Assembly: GCA_024281075.1 (NCBI GenBank)
Contig: JAMXLK010000101.1
Coordinates: forward strand, 1-44,294
Source of the DNA: Vulcanimicrobiia bacterium
Lineage (GTDB): Bacteria > Vulcanimicrobiota > Vulcanimicrobiia > Vulcanimicrobiales > Vulcanimicrobiaceae
DNA: 44,294 bases
Direction: 5' to 3'
Shown: piece by piece, positions 15,583 to 24,949 of the stretch
How positions within the stretch are numbered: the stretch's first letter is position 1
Layout of the letters: every line of letters begins with the position of its first letter
Position numbers and translations under genes: made by a program
The notes under the pieces: model-generated
What the model saw: the letters and a program-made list of their open reading frames with translations, nothing else
Told to the model about the DNA's origin: nothing
Database searches by the model: none

Positions 15583-16191
15583 ATGAAGAACTTCTCTATC
15601 GGCATCGTCCTTCTGCTAGCCTTGGCGGGGTGTTCCGGCGCCAAGCAAACTTCTTCCGCCGCCGCCGCCGCCGCGACTCCAAACACCTACCGCGTTTTGT
15701 TCGACACGAGCAAAGGGCCGGTGCTGATCGAGGTCGATCGGCGGTCGGCGCCCAACGGCGCGCAGCGTTTTTACGAACTGGTGAAAGCGAAATATTTTGA
15801 CGGCGCGCGTTTTTATCGCGTAGTGCCGGGATTCGTCGTACAGTGGGGTGCGGCCGCGAATCCGGCAGTTACGAAAAAGTGGGACGTCACGATTCCCGAT
15901 GATCCCGTAAAGGGCTCGAACACGCGTGGCGTCGTCACGTTTGCCGCAACGGGTGCACCGAATAGCCGCACAACGCATCTCTTCATCAATCTCGCGAACA
16001 ATCCGCGCCTCGACGTGATGGGATTTGCGCCCATCGGAAAGGTCGTCAAAGGCATGGACGCCGTCGATCATATCTATGCCGGCTACGGAGAGCAGCCCAA
16101 CCAAGATAAGATCGCGGCGCAGGGAAACGCCTATTTAAATAAGGATTTTCCGCGGCTCGATTACATTAAGACGGCCCGCGTGGCGCCATAG
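15583..16191 (+). CDS. cyclophilin-type peptidyl-prolyl isomerase, lipoprotein
   Basis: A 202-residue protein with lipobox LAGC and a Ser/Ala-rich linker, then a cyclophilin domain. FYRVVPGFVVQWG carries the catalytic Arg of the family FHRVxPGFMxQ motif, and HLFINLANNPRLD and FAPIGKVVKGMD are the other core segments. It should assist folding of exported proteins at the outer face of the membrane. The start at ATG 15583 is chosen because it opens the lipoprotein signal; a longer in-frame ATG at 15535 lies inside the palindromes. It shares its upstream region with the oxidase operon. Confidence 0.93.
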   Translation: MKNFSIGIVLLLALAGCSGAKQTSSAAAAAATPNTYRVLFDTSKGPVLIEVDRRSAPNGAQRFYELVKAKYFDGARFYRVVPGFVVQWGAAANPAVTKKWDVTIPDDPVKGSNTRGVVTFAATGAPNSRTTHLFINLANNPRLDVMGFAPIGKVVKGMDAVDHIYAGYGEQPNQDKIAAQGNAYLNKDFPRLDYIKTARVAP

Positions 16192-16387
16192 ACAAATAGC
16201 CATCGGCGTTAACGCCGCCTTAGAGTAACGCCGCGATGCAACCAGCCGCCGCTCACCATACGTTTGCACTGTACGATAAACTGTGCGGGCTTCGTAGGTA
16301 GCTTTTGCCGTCTGGTGATGGGTACTCTGGAGCGGAACCCCCAGCACTCTCAGCAAGTTCTTGGAATAATATTTGATTGTGGGCAAA
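16192..16387. other. intergenic region before the glycan operon
   Basis: 196 bases. CGGCGTTAACGCCG at 16204-16217 is a perfect 14-bp palindrome without T-tract. A TAATAT hexamer near 16365 is a possible -10 for the operon, with no convincing -35. Several short GC-rich stems are possible in 16295-16355, but I recognise no known riboswitch or RNA gene. Confidence 0.45.
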
Positions 16388-17704
16388 ATGCATCGCGCAA
16401 AAATAGCCATCCTCGGTACAGGCTACGTCGGGACCGCCAATGCGGTCGGATTTGCAGAGCTCGGATATGACGTTATCGGTTTCGACACCGACGCGCGCCG
16501 CATCGCGGGCTTGCGCCTCGGCATTCCGCCGTATCGCGAGGAAGGTCTCGGCGAGCCGCTCGCTCGTCATCTGCGAAACGGTCGCTTGACCTTCGTGACC
16601 GATCTTGCAGCCGCGGTAGAAGACGCCGCGTTCATTATCATTGCGGTCGGCACGCCGTCGCGGCCCGACGGTTCCGCAGACCTCTCGCATCTCGACGCTG
16701 CGGTCGAGTCATTGCGGCAAATCGCAACCGATCGCCCCAAGATCGTCGTCTTGCGATCCACCGTTCCGGCAGGCACGTCGGATCGCATCGCGGCGCAGCT
16801 CCCGGCGCATTACCAGTTATTGTTCTGTCCGGAGTTCTTGCGCGAAGGCAGCGCGGTCTGGGATTTCCTGCATCCGGATAGCACGATCGTCGGCGCCGAA
16901 TCAGATCACGCCGCGGGGGCGTACGCCGGGCTCGTGCGCAGCCTCAATGCGCCCGTCATGGTAACGGGACGCCGCGACGCGGAGCTCATCAAGGGCGGCG
17001 CAAACGCGTTCCTCGCACTCAAAATCAGTTTTGCAAACGAAATCGCCAATCTATGCGGTACGCTCAATGCCGATGCGCTCAACGTGCTGCAGGGCATCGG
17101 CGCCGATCGCCGCATCGGTGAAGCGTATTTAGAGCCCGGAATCGGCTTCGGCGGCCCGTGCTTCGAGAAGGACGTGCAGAGCCTCGAGCACGTCGCACGC
17201 AACAGCGGCTCGCCGTCGCATTTGCTGCAAGCTACGTTGCGCGTCAACGACGCGCAGCCGCGTAAGGTTGTCGACATCCTCGAAGAAGAGCTCGGCGACT
17301 TGCGGGGCGCGCACATCGGCGTGTGGGGCCTTGCGTTCAAGGCGGGTACCGACGATCTGCGCAGCTCGCTCGCGCTGCGGATTCTTGACGACCTTCATGC
17401 GCGCGGCGCAACCGCAACTGCGTACGATCCGGCGATCGAGAGTGCGGAGCTTCCCGGCCGCACGAGCATCGCGCGTTCCGCCATGGAGGCGGCGCACGCC
17501 GATGCACTCCTGGTGCTTACCGAATGGCCTGAGTTCTGCGACGTCGATCCCAGCGTGCTTGCGGCGCGGTTGCGCCGCCGCATCGTCGTCGACGGACGCA
17601 ACGTGCTCGACGGCGAGCGGTTCGCGCGCTGCGGCCTGCGCTATCGCGGGGTCGGCCGATCGGCCGTTCCCGACTCCGACGGCGCCGCAGCCGTGGGAGC
17701 GTGA
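16388..17704 (+). CDS. ugd: UDP-glucose 6-dehydrogenase family
   Basis: A 438-residue cytoplasmic enzyme of the UDP-glucose/GDP-mannose dehydrogenase family. The N-terminal Rossmann motif ILGTGYVG binds NAD, the middle helix domain includes LIKGGANAFLALKISFANE, and the catalytic Cys is in GIGFGGPCFEKD (about residue 258). The C-terminal UDP-binding domain has GLAFKAGTDDLRSS. UDP-glucuronate is the likely product, because a UDP-glucuronate decarboxylase lies at the end of the locus; GDP-mannose or UDP-ManNAc cannot be ruled out by sequence. ATG 16388 is preferred to the upstream TTG. Its GTGA stop overlaps the next start. Confidence 0.93.
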   Translation: MHRAKIAILGTGYVGTANAVGFAELGYDVIGFDTDARRIAGLRLGIPPYREEGLGEPLARHLRNGRLTFVTDLAAAVEDAAFIIIAVGTPSRPDGSADLSHLDAAVESLRQIATDRPKIVVLRSTVPAGTSDRIAAQLPAHYQLLFCPEFLREGSAVWDFLHPDSTIVGAESDHAAGAYAGLVRSLNAPVMVTGRRDAELIKGGANAFLALKISFANEIANLCGTLNADALNVLQGIGADRRIGEAYLEPGIGFGGPCFEKDVQSLEHVARNSGSPSHLLQATLRVNDAQPRKVVDILEEELGDLRGAHIGVWGLAFKAGTDDLRSSLALRILDDLHARGATATAYDPAIESAELPGRTSIARSAMEAAHADALLVLTEWPEFCDVDPSVLAARLRRRIVVDGRNVLDGERFARCGLRYRGVGRSAVPDSDGAAAVGA

Positions 17705-20238
17705 ATTTGACGACGTTGGAAGCACCGCGCGAAACGGTTGCACCGACGAACTTTGGCGAAGATCTCGAGCGCCCGGTCGTACGTGGGAAGTTTCTCTACG
17801 CAAACGGCCGCAAGCTGTACGTCCGTGGAACGACGTACGGCACGTTTGCGCTGGACGATGCCGGGGACGAGCGGTTCGATTCCGCCGTAGTCGAGCGAGA
17901 CTTCGCGTTGATGGCGGCCAACGGCATCAATGCGGTTCGAATCTACACCGTCCCGCCGCGCTGGCTGCTTGACGTCGCTTATCGTTTTGGTCTGCGCGTG
18001 ATGGTGGGCTTGCCGTGGGAGCAGCACGTCGCATTTCTCGATGAGCCGGACCGTTGCCGCCGCATTGAAGCGAGCGTGCGCGAGAAGGTGAAGCGTTGCG
18101 CGAACCATCCTGCGCTGCTCTGCTATGCGGTTGGAAACGAAATCCCGTCCGGCGTCGTCCGCTGGCTCGGCCGCGAGCGGGTCGAGCGATTCATCGAACG
18201 GCTCTATCGCGCGGTGAAATCGGAAGATCCAACGGCGCTGGTAACGTACGTAAACTTTCCGACGACGGAGTATCTCGAGCTGCCGTTCTTGGATTTCCTA
18301 TCGTTTAACGTTTATCTCGAAAGCGAAGAGTCGCTGCGCGCGTACCTTGCGCGCTTACAGAATCTCGCCGGCGATCGTCCGTTGCTGATGGCCGAGATCG
18401 GGCTCGATAGCCGCCGCAACGGCGAAGAGAAGCAGGCGCAAGTCCTCGACTGGCAACTGCGTACGATCTTCGCATCCGGCTGTGCCGGCGCGTTCGTCTA
18501 TGCCTGGACCGACGAGTGGCATCGCGGCGGATACGCGATCGACGATTGGGATTTCGGCCTCACGCGCCGCGATCGCACCCCGAAGCTCGCGCTCGCGACG
18601 GTGCGCGACGCCTTTACGCAAGTGCCGTTTCGGAACGACGTCGAGTGGCCGCGCGTTTCGGTCGTCGTCTGCGCGTACAATGCGGGCAGCACGATGCGCG
18701 AATGCCTCGAGGCGCTGACGCGGGTCGATTATCCAAATTTCGAAGCGATCGTCGTCAACGACGGCTCGACGGATGCAACCGGCTCGATTGCCGCCGATTT
18801 TCCGGTGAAGCTGATTTCGACCGAAAACCGCGGATTGAGCAACGCGCGTAATACGGGGCTGGACGCCGCAACCGGCGAGATCGTCGCATATCTCGACAGC
18901 GACGCCTTCCCTGATCCGCAGTGGCTCAAATATCTGGCGTGGGCGTTTCTGGATTCCGATTACGCGGGAATCGGCGGTCCCAATCTCGCGCCGCCCGGAC
19001 TGGGTTTGCGCGCCGACTGTTTCGATAACGCGCCCGGCGGTCCGGCGCAGGTGCTCGTGGACGATCGGGAAGCCGAGCACATCCCCGGCTGCAACATGGC
19101 GTTTCGCCGAGAAAAACTGCTCGCGATCGGCGGTTTCGATCCGAAGCTGCGCATTGCCGGCGACGACGTGGATATTTGCTGGCGGCTGCAAGAGCGCGGA
19201 TGGAAGCTCGGATTCAGCCCCGCTGCCGTCGTCTGGCATCATCGCCGCACGACACTGCGTTCGTATTGGAAGCAACAGCGCGGATACGGCCGTGCGGAAG
19301 CATTGCTCGAGCGTAAGTGGCCCGAGAAATATAACGCGATGGGACATCCATCGTGGGGCGGCCGCATTTATTCCAAAGGGGTAACGCCGTGGCTCGGATT
19401 TCGCCGGCCTCGCATTTATCAAGGCGCATGGGGAACTGCGCCGTTTCAATCGCTCGAACGGCCGGCGCCGGGCCCCTTCTCGCAGTTGCCGCTGATGCCG
19501 GAGTGGTACCTGCTCATCGCCGCGCTTGCGGCATTCTGCGCGCTCGGCGCGCTATGGTCGCCGTTGCTGCTCGCGCTTCCCCTGCTTGCGCTTGCCGTCG
19601 CGATGCCGCCGTTACAAGCGGTCGCCGCCGCACGCCAAGCGTCGTTCGAAAGCGAGCCGCCGTCCCAATGGGACGCATTGCAAGCGCGCGCCTACGTCGG
19701 CTTTTTGCATCTGGCGCAGCCGCTGGCGCGCCTCGCCGGGCGGCTCGAATTGGGCCTCACGTTCTGGCGCGCGCCAGTTGCTTTCGCGCCGGCGATGATG
19801 GTGCCGCGAACGTATACGTTTTGGAAAGAGCGGTGGCAGAGCCCCGCGGCATGGCTTGAAGCGCTGGAGCGATCGTTGCGCGACGCGGGCGCCGTCAGCG
19901 CACGCGGCGGCGAATACGATTCCTGGGATCTCCAAGCTTGCGGCGGAACGCTGGGATCGGCGCGATTGCAGATGCTCGTCGAAGAGCACGGCGCGGGAAA
20001 GCAGCTCGCACGCGTTCGCACGTGGCCGGCCGTTTCCGCGAGCGGATTTGCGCTCGTCGTGTTCTTTTGCGTGCTCGCCGTGATTGCCGGATCGCAGCAG
20101 GCGTGGGTTGCATGCGCGATTCTACAAGCTGCGGGCCTCGCCGTCGCGATCCGCATGGCCTTGGAAAGCGCTGCGGCGATGGCGCGCTTCGATCGCGCAC
20201 TGGGAGGGATTCTTGAAGTACTTGATCGTCAACGGTGA
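17701..20238 (+). CDS. glycoside hydrolase-like domain fused to a membrane GT2 glycosyltransferase
   Basis: An 845-residue protein. Residues about 30-310 look like a (beta/alpha)8 hydrolase barrel of the GH2/GH5 clan: RGTTYGTF, NGINAVRIYTVP, and two candidate catalytic glutamates, AVGNEIPSG (about 146) and LLMAEIGLDS (about 232). Residues about 318-560 form a GT2 domain: VSVVVCAYNAG, NDGSTDATG, the DxD-type YLDSDAFPDP (about 399) and AGDDVDICWRL. Hydrophobic segments at about 600-650 and 780-830 anchor it in the membrane. GTG start overlaps the preceding stop. The fusion of a hydrolase-like and a transferase domain suggests chain building coupled to trimming or transglycosylation; that is inference. 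Confidence 0.9.
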   Translation: MNLTTLEAPRETVAPTNFGEDLERPVVRGKFLYANGRKLYVRGTTYGTFALDDAGDERFDSAVVERDFALMAANGINAVRIYTVPPRWLLDVAYRFGLRVMVGLPWEQHVAFLDEPDRCRRIEASVREKVKRCANHPALLCYAVGNEIPSGVVRWLGRERVERFIERLYRAVKSEDPTALVTYVNFPTTEYLELPFLDFLSFNVYLESEESLRAYLARLQNLAGDRPLLMAEIGLDSRRNGEEKQAQVLDWQLRTIFASGCAGAFVYAWTDEWHRGGYAIDDWDFGLTRRDRTPKLALATVRDAFTQVPFRNDVEWPRVSVVVCAYNAGSTMRECLEALTRVDYPNFEAIVVNDGSTDATGSIAADFPVKLISTENRGLSNARNTGLDAATGEIVAYLDSDAFPDPQWLKYLAWAFLDSDYAGIGGPNLAPPGLGLRADCFDNAPGGPAQVLVDDREAEHIPGCNMAFRREKLLAIGGFDPKLRIAGDDVDICWRLQERGWKLGFSPAAVVWHHRRTTLRSYWKQQRGYGRAEALLERKWPEKYNAMGHPSWGGRIYSKGVTPWLGFRRPRIYQGAWGTAPFQSLERPAPGPFSQLPLMPEWYLLIAALAAFCALGALWSPLLLALPLLALAVAMPPLQAVAAARQASFESEPPSQWDALQARAYVGFLHLAQPLARLAGRLELGLTFWRAPVAFAPAMMVPRTYTFWKERWQSPAAWLEALERSLRDAGAVSARGGEYDSWDLQACGGTLGSARLQMLVEEHGAGKQLARVRTWPAVSASGFALVVFFCVLAVIAGSQQAWVACAILQAAGLAVAIRMALESAAAMARFDRALGGILEVLDRQR

Positions 20239-20911
20239 CGACTTCGGCGCGAGCCGCGGCGTCAACCGCGGCATCATGGAGGTCCACGGCCGCGGCGCGC
20301 TGACCAGCGCGAGCCTCATGATCGCCATGCCCGCCGCGCGCGAGGCAGTCGCCCTCGCGAAGAAAGCGCCGGATCTCGGCGTCGGGCTGCACGTGGCGCT
20401 CACCAACGAAGATACGACGCCGCTGATCGATTTTGACGACCCGCGCGCCTGCGCGGCGGAGATCGAGGCGCAGATCGACGCGTTCTCGCAACTCATGGGT
20501 GACCTGCCGACGCATCTCGACACGCATCAGAACGTCCATCGCGACGAGCGGCTGCGTCCGCTCTTTATCGAAGCCGCCGCCCGGTACGACGTACCGCTGC
20601 GCGAACATTCGCCGGTGCGTTACTTCTCCAATTTTTACGGCCAATGGGACGACATCGCGCATCCCGAGCACATCAGCATCGAAAGCCTGATGCACATGTT
20701 GCGCGAGGTGCTGCATCACGGCATCACGGAGCTGAGCTGCCATCCCGGGTACATGGGACCGGACTTCACGTCGCCCTATAATATCGAGCGTGAGATCGAG
20801 ATCCAGACGCTCTCCGATCCGCAGTTTCTTCAGTTCCTACGCGATAACGGCGTGCGGCTCATCAACTTCCGCGACGTGCACACCGTCGCAAAACAGGCGG
20901 TTCACGCGTGA
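20213..20911 (+). CDS. ChbG/HpnK (YdjC) family carbohydrate deacetylase
   Basis: A 232-residue enzyme. The family metal and catalytic motifs are NGDDFGAS near the N-terminus, GLHVALT, HLDTHQNVH and SCHPGYMG. Relatives remove acetyl groups from chitooligosaccharides (ChbG) or from N-acetylglucosaminyl hopanoids (HpnK). A TTG at 20213, a few bases after GGGAGGG, gives the family-typical start LKYLIVNGDDFG; a longer frame upstream overlaps the GT gene too far. In this operon it most likely deacetylates an amino sugar of the product. It overlaps its neighbours on both sides. Confidence 0.92.
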   Translation: MKYLIVNGDDFGASRGVNRGIMEVHGRGALTSASLMIAMPAAREAVALAKKAPDLGVGLHVALTNEDTTPLIDFDDPRACAAEIEAQIDAFSQLMGDLPTHLDTHQNVHRDERLRPLFIEAAARYDVPLREHSPVRYFSNFYGQWDDIAHPEHISIESLMHMLREVLHHGITELSCHPGYMGPDFTSPYNIEREIEIQTLSDPQFLQFLRDNGVRLINFRDVHTVAKQAVHA

Positions 20912-22056
20912 GAATCGTCGTCTCGCCGCATAACGTCGTCAACTATCCACCCGGCGGAGGACACTTCTGGGTCTACCTGCAGTATGTGGACGGTTTGCGG
21001 CGGATCGGATGCGACGTTTGGTGGATGGAAGAATTCCGCCGGTCCGGCGACGCGGCGGAAGAAGAACGGCGCGTTTCGATCCTGCGGGAGCGGCTGGCGC
21101 GCTTCGGCATGGACGAACGCATCATTCTCTATACCGACGACGGCGAGTTCGTGAACTGCACGGCGTCGCAGGCGCAGAAGGTCTTTCGCGATACCGATCT
21201 TCTGTTGAACTTCCACCAGCGGATCGGTGCGCGCATGCTGGAACGGTTCCGCCTGACCGCGCTCGTCGATATCGATCCGGGCCTGCTGCAGTATTGGATC
21301 ACGTCGGGGCTGCTCTCCGTCGAGCCGCACGATATGTATTTTTCGACCGGCGAGACCGTCGGAAAACCGGATGCCAAGTTCCCGGATTGCGGATTGCAAT
21401 GGATTCAGATCCGTCCGCCCATCAGTCTCGACCTGTGGCCGCGCCTTCCGACGCCGGAGCACGGACGCTTCACTACCGTCTCGAACTGGTGGGGCCACGA
21501 GTGGGTGGTGGACGACGACGGCATCCACGACAACAACAAGCGCACCGCGTTTCTAGAGTTTGCGGAGCTGCCGAAGCATACGCGCGTCCCGCTCGAGCTG
21601 GCATTGCTGCTCGATCCGAACGACGCTTCCGACGTCGCCGAGGGCGAGATGCTCGAGCGCGAGGGCTGGCGCGTGCGGCCCGCGCACGACGTCGCCGGCT
21701 CACCGCTGGATTATCAGGCGTACATACAAGGCTCGCGCGGGGAGTTCAGCTGCGCCAAATGGTCGTGCATGAACTTTCAAAACGCTTGGATCAGCGATCG
21801 CACGCTCTGCTATCTCGCGACGGGACGACCGGCGGTGGTCCAAGATACCGGGCCGAGCGCGATCTTTACCGGCGAACGCGGTCTGCTGCGCTTTTCGACG
21901 CTCGCGCAAGCCGCCGCAGCGCTCGACGAAGCCGAGGCGCATTACGATCTCCACGCGCGAGCCGCGCGCGAGCTGGCCGAGCTCTTCGACGCGCGCCGCG
22001 TTGCCGAAACGATCGTACGCCACGCGGGTTCGCCGTCAATGGCGGCGCAGCGATGA
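20908..22056 (+). CDS. putative GT-B glycosyltransferase, paralogue 1
   Basis: A 382-residue cytoplasmic protein, GTG start within the preceding stop. It shares with the proteins at 23743 and 24950 an N-terminal Rossmann-like start (RIVV, then W.YLQYVDGLRRIGCDVWW), the central motif LVDIDPGLLQ, a conserved Cys in KFPDCGLQW followed by PPISLDLWP, and a C-terminal segment RGEFSCAK...LATGRPAVVQDTG, which looks like the nucleotide-sugar-binding end of GT-B enzymes such as CgeB-like proteins. It is the most divergent of the three, with WWGHEWVVDDDG in the middle. Donor and acceptor are unknown. Confidence 0.75.
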   Translation: MRIVVSPHNVVNYPPGGGHFWVYLQYVDGLRRIGCDVWWMEEFRRSGDAAEEERRVSILRERLARFGMDERIILYTDDGEFVNCTASQAQKVFRDTDLLLNFHQRIGARMLERFRLTALVDIDPGLLQYWITSGLLSVEPHDMYFSTGETVGKPDAKFPDCGLQWIQIRPPISLDLWPRLPTPEHGRFTTVSNWWGHEWVVDDDGIHDNNKRTAFLEFAELPKHTRVPLELALLLDPNDASDVAEGEMLEREGWRVRPAHDVAGSPLDYQAYIQGSRGEFSCAKWSCMNFQNAWISDRTLCYLATGRPAVVQDTGPSAIFTGERGLLRFSTLAQAAAALDEAEAHYDLHARAARELAELFDARRVAETIVRHAGSPSMAAQR

Positions 22057-23777
22057 ACGCGCACTCCAGCATCGACCGTAACGTCTTCGGCCGCATCGTG
22101 GCGTTCGCGCGTCCGTACTGGCTGAAAGTAGCCGGAACGTTTCTGTTGAGCATGGCGGCGGTGCCGCTGACGCTGCTGACGCCCCTGCCGCTCAAGATCG
22201 CCGTCGACAACGTGATCGGCTCCAAGCCGCTGCCGGGCTTTTTGCAATTCATCGGCGGCAATCCGTACGTCGTGCTCGCGATCGTCGCGGTGCTCTTAGT
22301 CTTCATTACGTTCTTACTCTACGCGCAAGGAATGGCGGTCTGGCTCGCCTCGACCTATCTCGGCGAGCGGCTCGTGCTCGATTTTCGCGCGGCGCTGTTT
22401 CGTCACGCACAGCGGTTGTCGCTCGCCTATCACGACCGCACGGGCACGACGGATTCCGTCTTTCGCATCCAATACGACGCCGAATGCTTCCAGCACGTGC
22501 TGATCGACGGGATCATTCCGCTCGTCAGCGCGCTTTTGACCGCGGTCTCGGTCGTCATTGTGACGGCATGGCTCAACTGGCAGCTCGCGCTCGTCTCGCT
22601 CGTCGTCTGTCCGATTCTCTACTTGCTGACGACGCGCTTCGGGCGGCGTCTGCGCGGGCGTTGGTATGAGGTCAAAGATATCGAGAGCTCTGCCATGTCG
22701 GTCGTGCAGGAAGCGCTCTCGGCGGGCCGCGTCGTCAAGGCCTTCGGTCAAGAAGAACACGAGCAGCGGCGATTCGTGCACCGCGCCAGCCGCCGGCTCA
22801 AAGGCCAGCTCGATATCGCGTGGCTGCAATCGAAGTTCGATCTCGCGATCGGCGTGACCGTCGCTGCGGGCACCGCGGCAGTGCTGCTTATGGGCGTCAT
22901 CCAAGTGAAGGGCGGCCATCTCTCGACCGGCGAGCTGCTGATGGTGCTGGCGTATCAAGCGCAAGTCTATCTGCCGCTGCGAACGATTAGCAAAAAAGTA
23001 GCGGATTTGCAAGGCGGCCTCGCCAGCGCCGGGCGCGCCTTTGCGCTCCTCGACGAGCTGCCGGAAGTCACCGAAAAGCCGCATGCCACCCGTCTCGACC
23101 GCGCGCGCGGAGACTTCGCCTTTGAGGACGTTTCGTTTGCTTACGAGCCGGGTCACGACGTGTTGCACGGCATCTCGCTCGGCGTCCGCGCCGGCAGCCG
23201 CGTCGGCATTCAAGGAAAGACCGGCGCCGGAAAGACAACCTTCGTGAGCTTGCTGACGCGCTTCTACGATCCGACGGGCGGTGCGATATTGCTCGACGGC
23301 GTCGACTTGCGCGATTATAAACTCACCGACTTGCGCAATCAGTTTGCAATGGTGCTGCAAGAGACGATGCTCTTCTCGAGCACAATTCGCGAGAACATCG
23401 CCTATGGCAAGCCCGACGCAACGGACGAGGAGATCCGTGAAGCCGCGCGCCAGGCAAACGCGCACGATTTTATCGAAGCGTTACCCAACGGCTATCTCAC
23501 CGAGGTCGGCGAACGGGGCATGCTTTTGTCCGGCGGCGAGCGCCAGCGCATCTCCATCGCCCGCGCGTTCTTAAAAGACGCACCGGTGCTGCTGCTCGAC
23601 GAGCCGACGAGCGCGCTCGATCTGGTGACGGAGGCCGCAATCGTCGATGCTATGGAACGCCTAATGGAGAATCGCACGGTCTTCATGATCGCGCATCGCA
23701 CGTCGACGCTCGCGCGCTGCGACGTGCGTTTAGAGATTCACGATGGAAAACTCCGGGAGCTGCAGACCGTTGCGTAA
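22053..23777 (+). CDS. ABC exporter half-transporter (MsbA-like)
   Basis: A 574-residue protein with an N-terminal six-helix exporter domain (about 1-330) and a C-terminal ATPase: Walker A GKTGAGKTT (about 387), Q-loop VLQET, signature LSGGERQ (about 492), Walker B VLLLDEPTSALD, and switch His in IAHRTST. It should work as a homodimer and flip or export the lipid-linked or soluble product of the surrounding glycosylation genes. ATG 22053 overlaps the previous stop (ATGA). A much longer in-frame opening upstream is inside the previous gene and is not real. Lipid versus oligosaccharide substrate cannot be decided. Confidence 0.93.
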   Translation: MNAHSSIDRNVFGRIVAFARPYWLKVAGTFLLSMAAVPLTLLTPLPLKIAVDNVIGSKPLPGFLQFIGGNPYVVLAIVAVLLVFITFLLYAQGMAVWLASTYLGERLVLDFRAALFRHAQRLSLAYHDRTGTTDSVFRIQYDAECFQHVLIDGIIPLVSALLTAVSVVIVTAWLNWQLALVSLVVCPILYLLTTRFGRRLRGRWYEVKDIESSAMSVVQEALSAGRVVKAFGQEEHEQRRFVHRASRRLKGQLDIAWLQSKFDLAIGVTVAAGTAAVLLMGVIQVKGGHLSTGELLMVLAYQAQVYLPLRTISKKVADLQGGLASAGRAFALLDELPEVTEKPHATRLDRARGDFAFEDVSFAYEPGHDVLHGISLGVRAGSRVGIQGKTGAGKTTFVSLLTRFYDPTGGAILLDGVDLRDYKLTDLRNQFAMVLQETMLFSSTIRENIAYGKPDATDEEIREAARQANAHDFIEALPNGYLTEVGERGMLLSGGERQRISIARAFLKDAPVLLLDEPTSALDLVTEAAIVDAMERLMENRTVFMIAHRTSTLARCDVRLEIHDGKLRELQTVA

Positions 23778-24945
23778 ACCGCGCATCGTCGTCACGGGGT
23801 TCTTGGGACTCTATCCGTATGGCGGCGTTGCATGGGATTACGCGCAGTACGTTCGAGGATTTGCCGATCTTGGTTGCGACGTCATCTATCTCGAAGACAC
23901 GCACGAGTGGCCGACCAACCAAAATCCCGAACTCGACCACACCTTCAACATTTCCTACGTCGCTGCGACTATGGAATACTTCGGTCTTGCCGACCGCTGG
24001 GCATACCGCGACGCCGTTACCGGCCAATGCTTCGGGATGCCGGAGAGAGCGCTCAACGAGTTCTGTCGCTCCGCCGATATCCTTCTCAACGTTTCATGTT
24101 CCGCGACCCTGCGAGATGAATACGCGCGAATCGAGGTGCGTGCGCTGGTCGACAGCGATCCTATGTTTACGCAGATTCAATATCTGCACGATGCATCGCT
24201 CGACGGCGGCACGCCCGGCATGCGGCAGCTGATCGAAGACCACACGCACCACTTCACGTTCGGAGAGCGGATCGGAAACGACGGCTGCCGTATTCCGACG
24301 CTGGGGCTGCGCTGGCATCCGACTCGACAACCGGTCGTGCTCGACTATTGGCCCGCGCACGAACCGCCCAACGGCGCGTCGTGCTATTCGACCGTGATGA
24401 ACTGGCGGGTCCACGACGACGTCGCGTTCGAGGGCGAGCGCTGGGGGCAAAAGGATATCGAGTTCATGCGCTTTCTGGAACTTCCGCGACGCGTTCCCGA
24501 CATTCCACTCGGCGTCGCCGTGAGCCTGACGCCGGAGTCCCAGTTTCCCGCCGCCGCCGCCCGCGACGCCGGGTGGAGGGTGCTCGACCCGACGCTCTGC
24601 GCGCACGATGCACCTAGTTACCAAAACTTCATTCTCAACTCACGCGGTGAATTTTCGGTCGCAAAGCAGACCTACGTCAAAGCGAATACCGGATGGTTCT
24701 CGTGCCGTTCGAGCTGCTATCTCGCGGCCGGACGCCCGGTGATCACGCAGGATACGGCGTGGTCGCAGTTCCTGCCTACCGGCCGCGGATTGCTGGCGTT
24801 TCACGACGAGGCGAGCGCAATCGACGCTTTGCAGCAAATCGAAGCGGATCCGCAGCGTCATTCGCGCGCCGCGCGCGAGATTGCGCACGAATACTTCGAT
24901 AGCGACGTTGTACTCAGTGACATGCTTTCGCGGATGGGTTGGTAA
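23743..24945 (+). CDS. putative GT-B glycosyltransferase, paralogue 2
   Basis: A protein of about 400 residues from ATG 23743, or about 391 from TTG 23770, which has GGGAG nearby and overlaps the transporter gene by only 8 bases. It carries the same motifs as its neighbours: RIVVTGFLGLYPYGG, YAQYVRGFADLGCDVIYLED, LVDSDPMFTQ, FGERIGNDGCRIPTLGL, PTRQPVVLDYWP and RGEFSVAKQTYV followed by GWFS and LAAGRPVITQDT. Close similarity to paralogue 3 (adjacent) indicates tandem duplication. Sugar specificity unknown. Confidence 0.75.
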   Translation: MENSGSCRPLRKPRIVVTGFLGLYPYGGVAWDYAQYVRGFADLGCDVIYLEDTHEWPTNQNPELDHTFNISYVAATMEYFGLADRWAYRDAVTGQCFGMPERALNEFCRSADILLNVSCSATLRDEYARIEVRALVDSDPMFTQIQYLHDASLDGGTPGMRQLIEDHTHHFTFGERIGNDGCRIPTLGLRWHPTRQPVVLDYWPAHEPPNGASCYSTVMNWRVHDDVAFEGERWGQKDIEFMRFLELPRRVPDIPLGVAVSLTPESQFPAAAARDAGWRVLDPTLCAHDAPSYQNFILNSRGEFSVAKQTYVKANTGWFSCRSSCYLAAGRPVITQDTAWSQFLPTGRGLLAFHDEASAIDALQQIEADPQRHSRAAREIAHEYFDSDVVLSDMLSRMGW

Positions 24946-24949
24946 GCGC

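Noticed and set aside
16210-16380. Possible riboswitch or structured RNA before ugd
   Set aside because: Only short, scattered stems; no motif of a known class was recognised.
18355-19449. 364-codon minus-strand frame
   Set aside because: Opposite the GT2 domain of the fusion gene; no family motif; a product of GC-rich third positions.
22314-23465. 383-codon minus-strand frame
   Set aside because: Antisense to the ABC exporter, which has all expected motifs.
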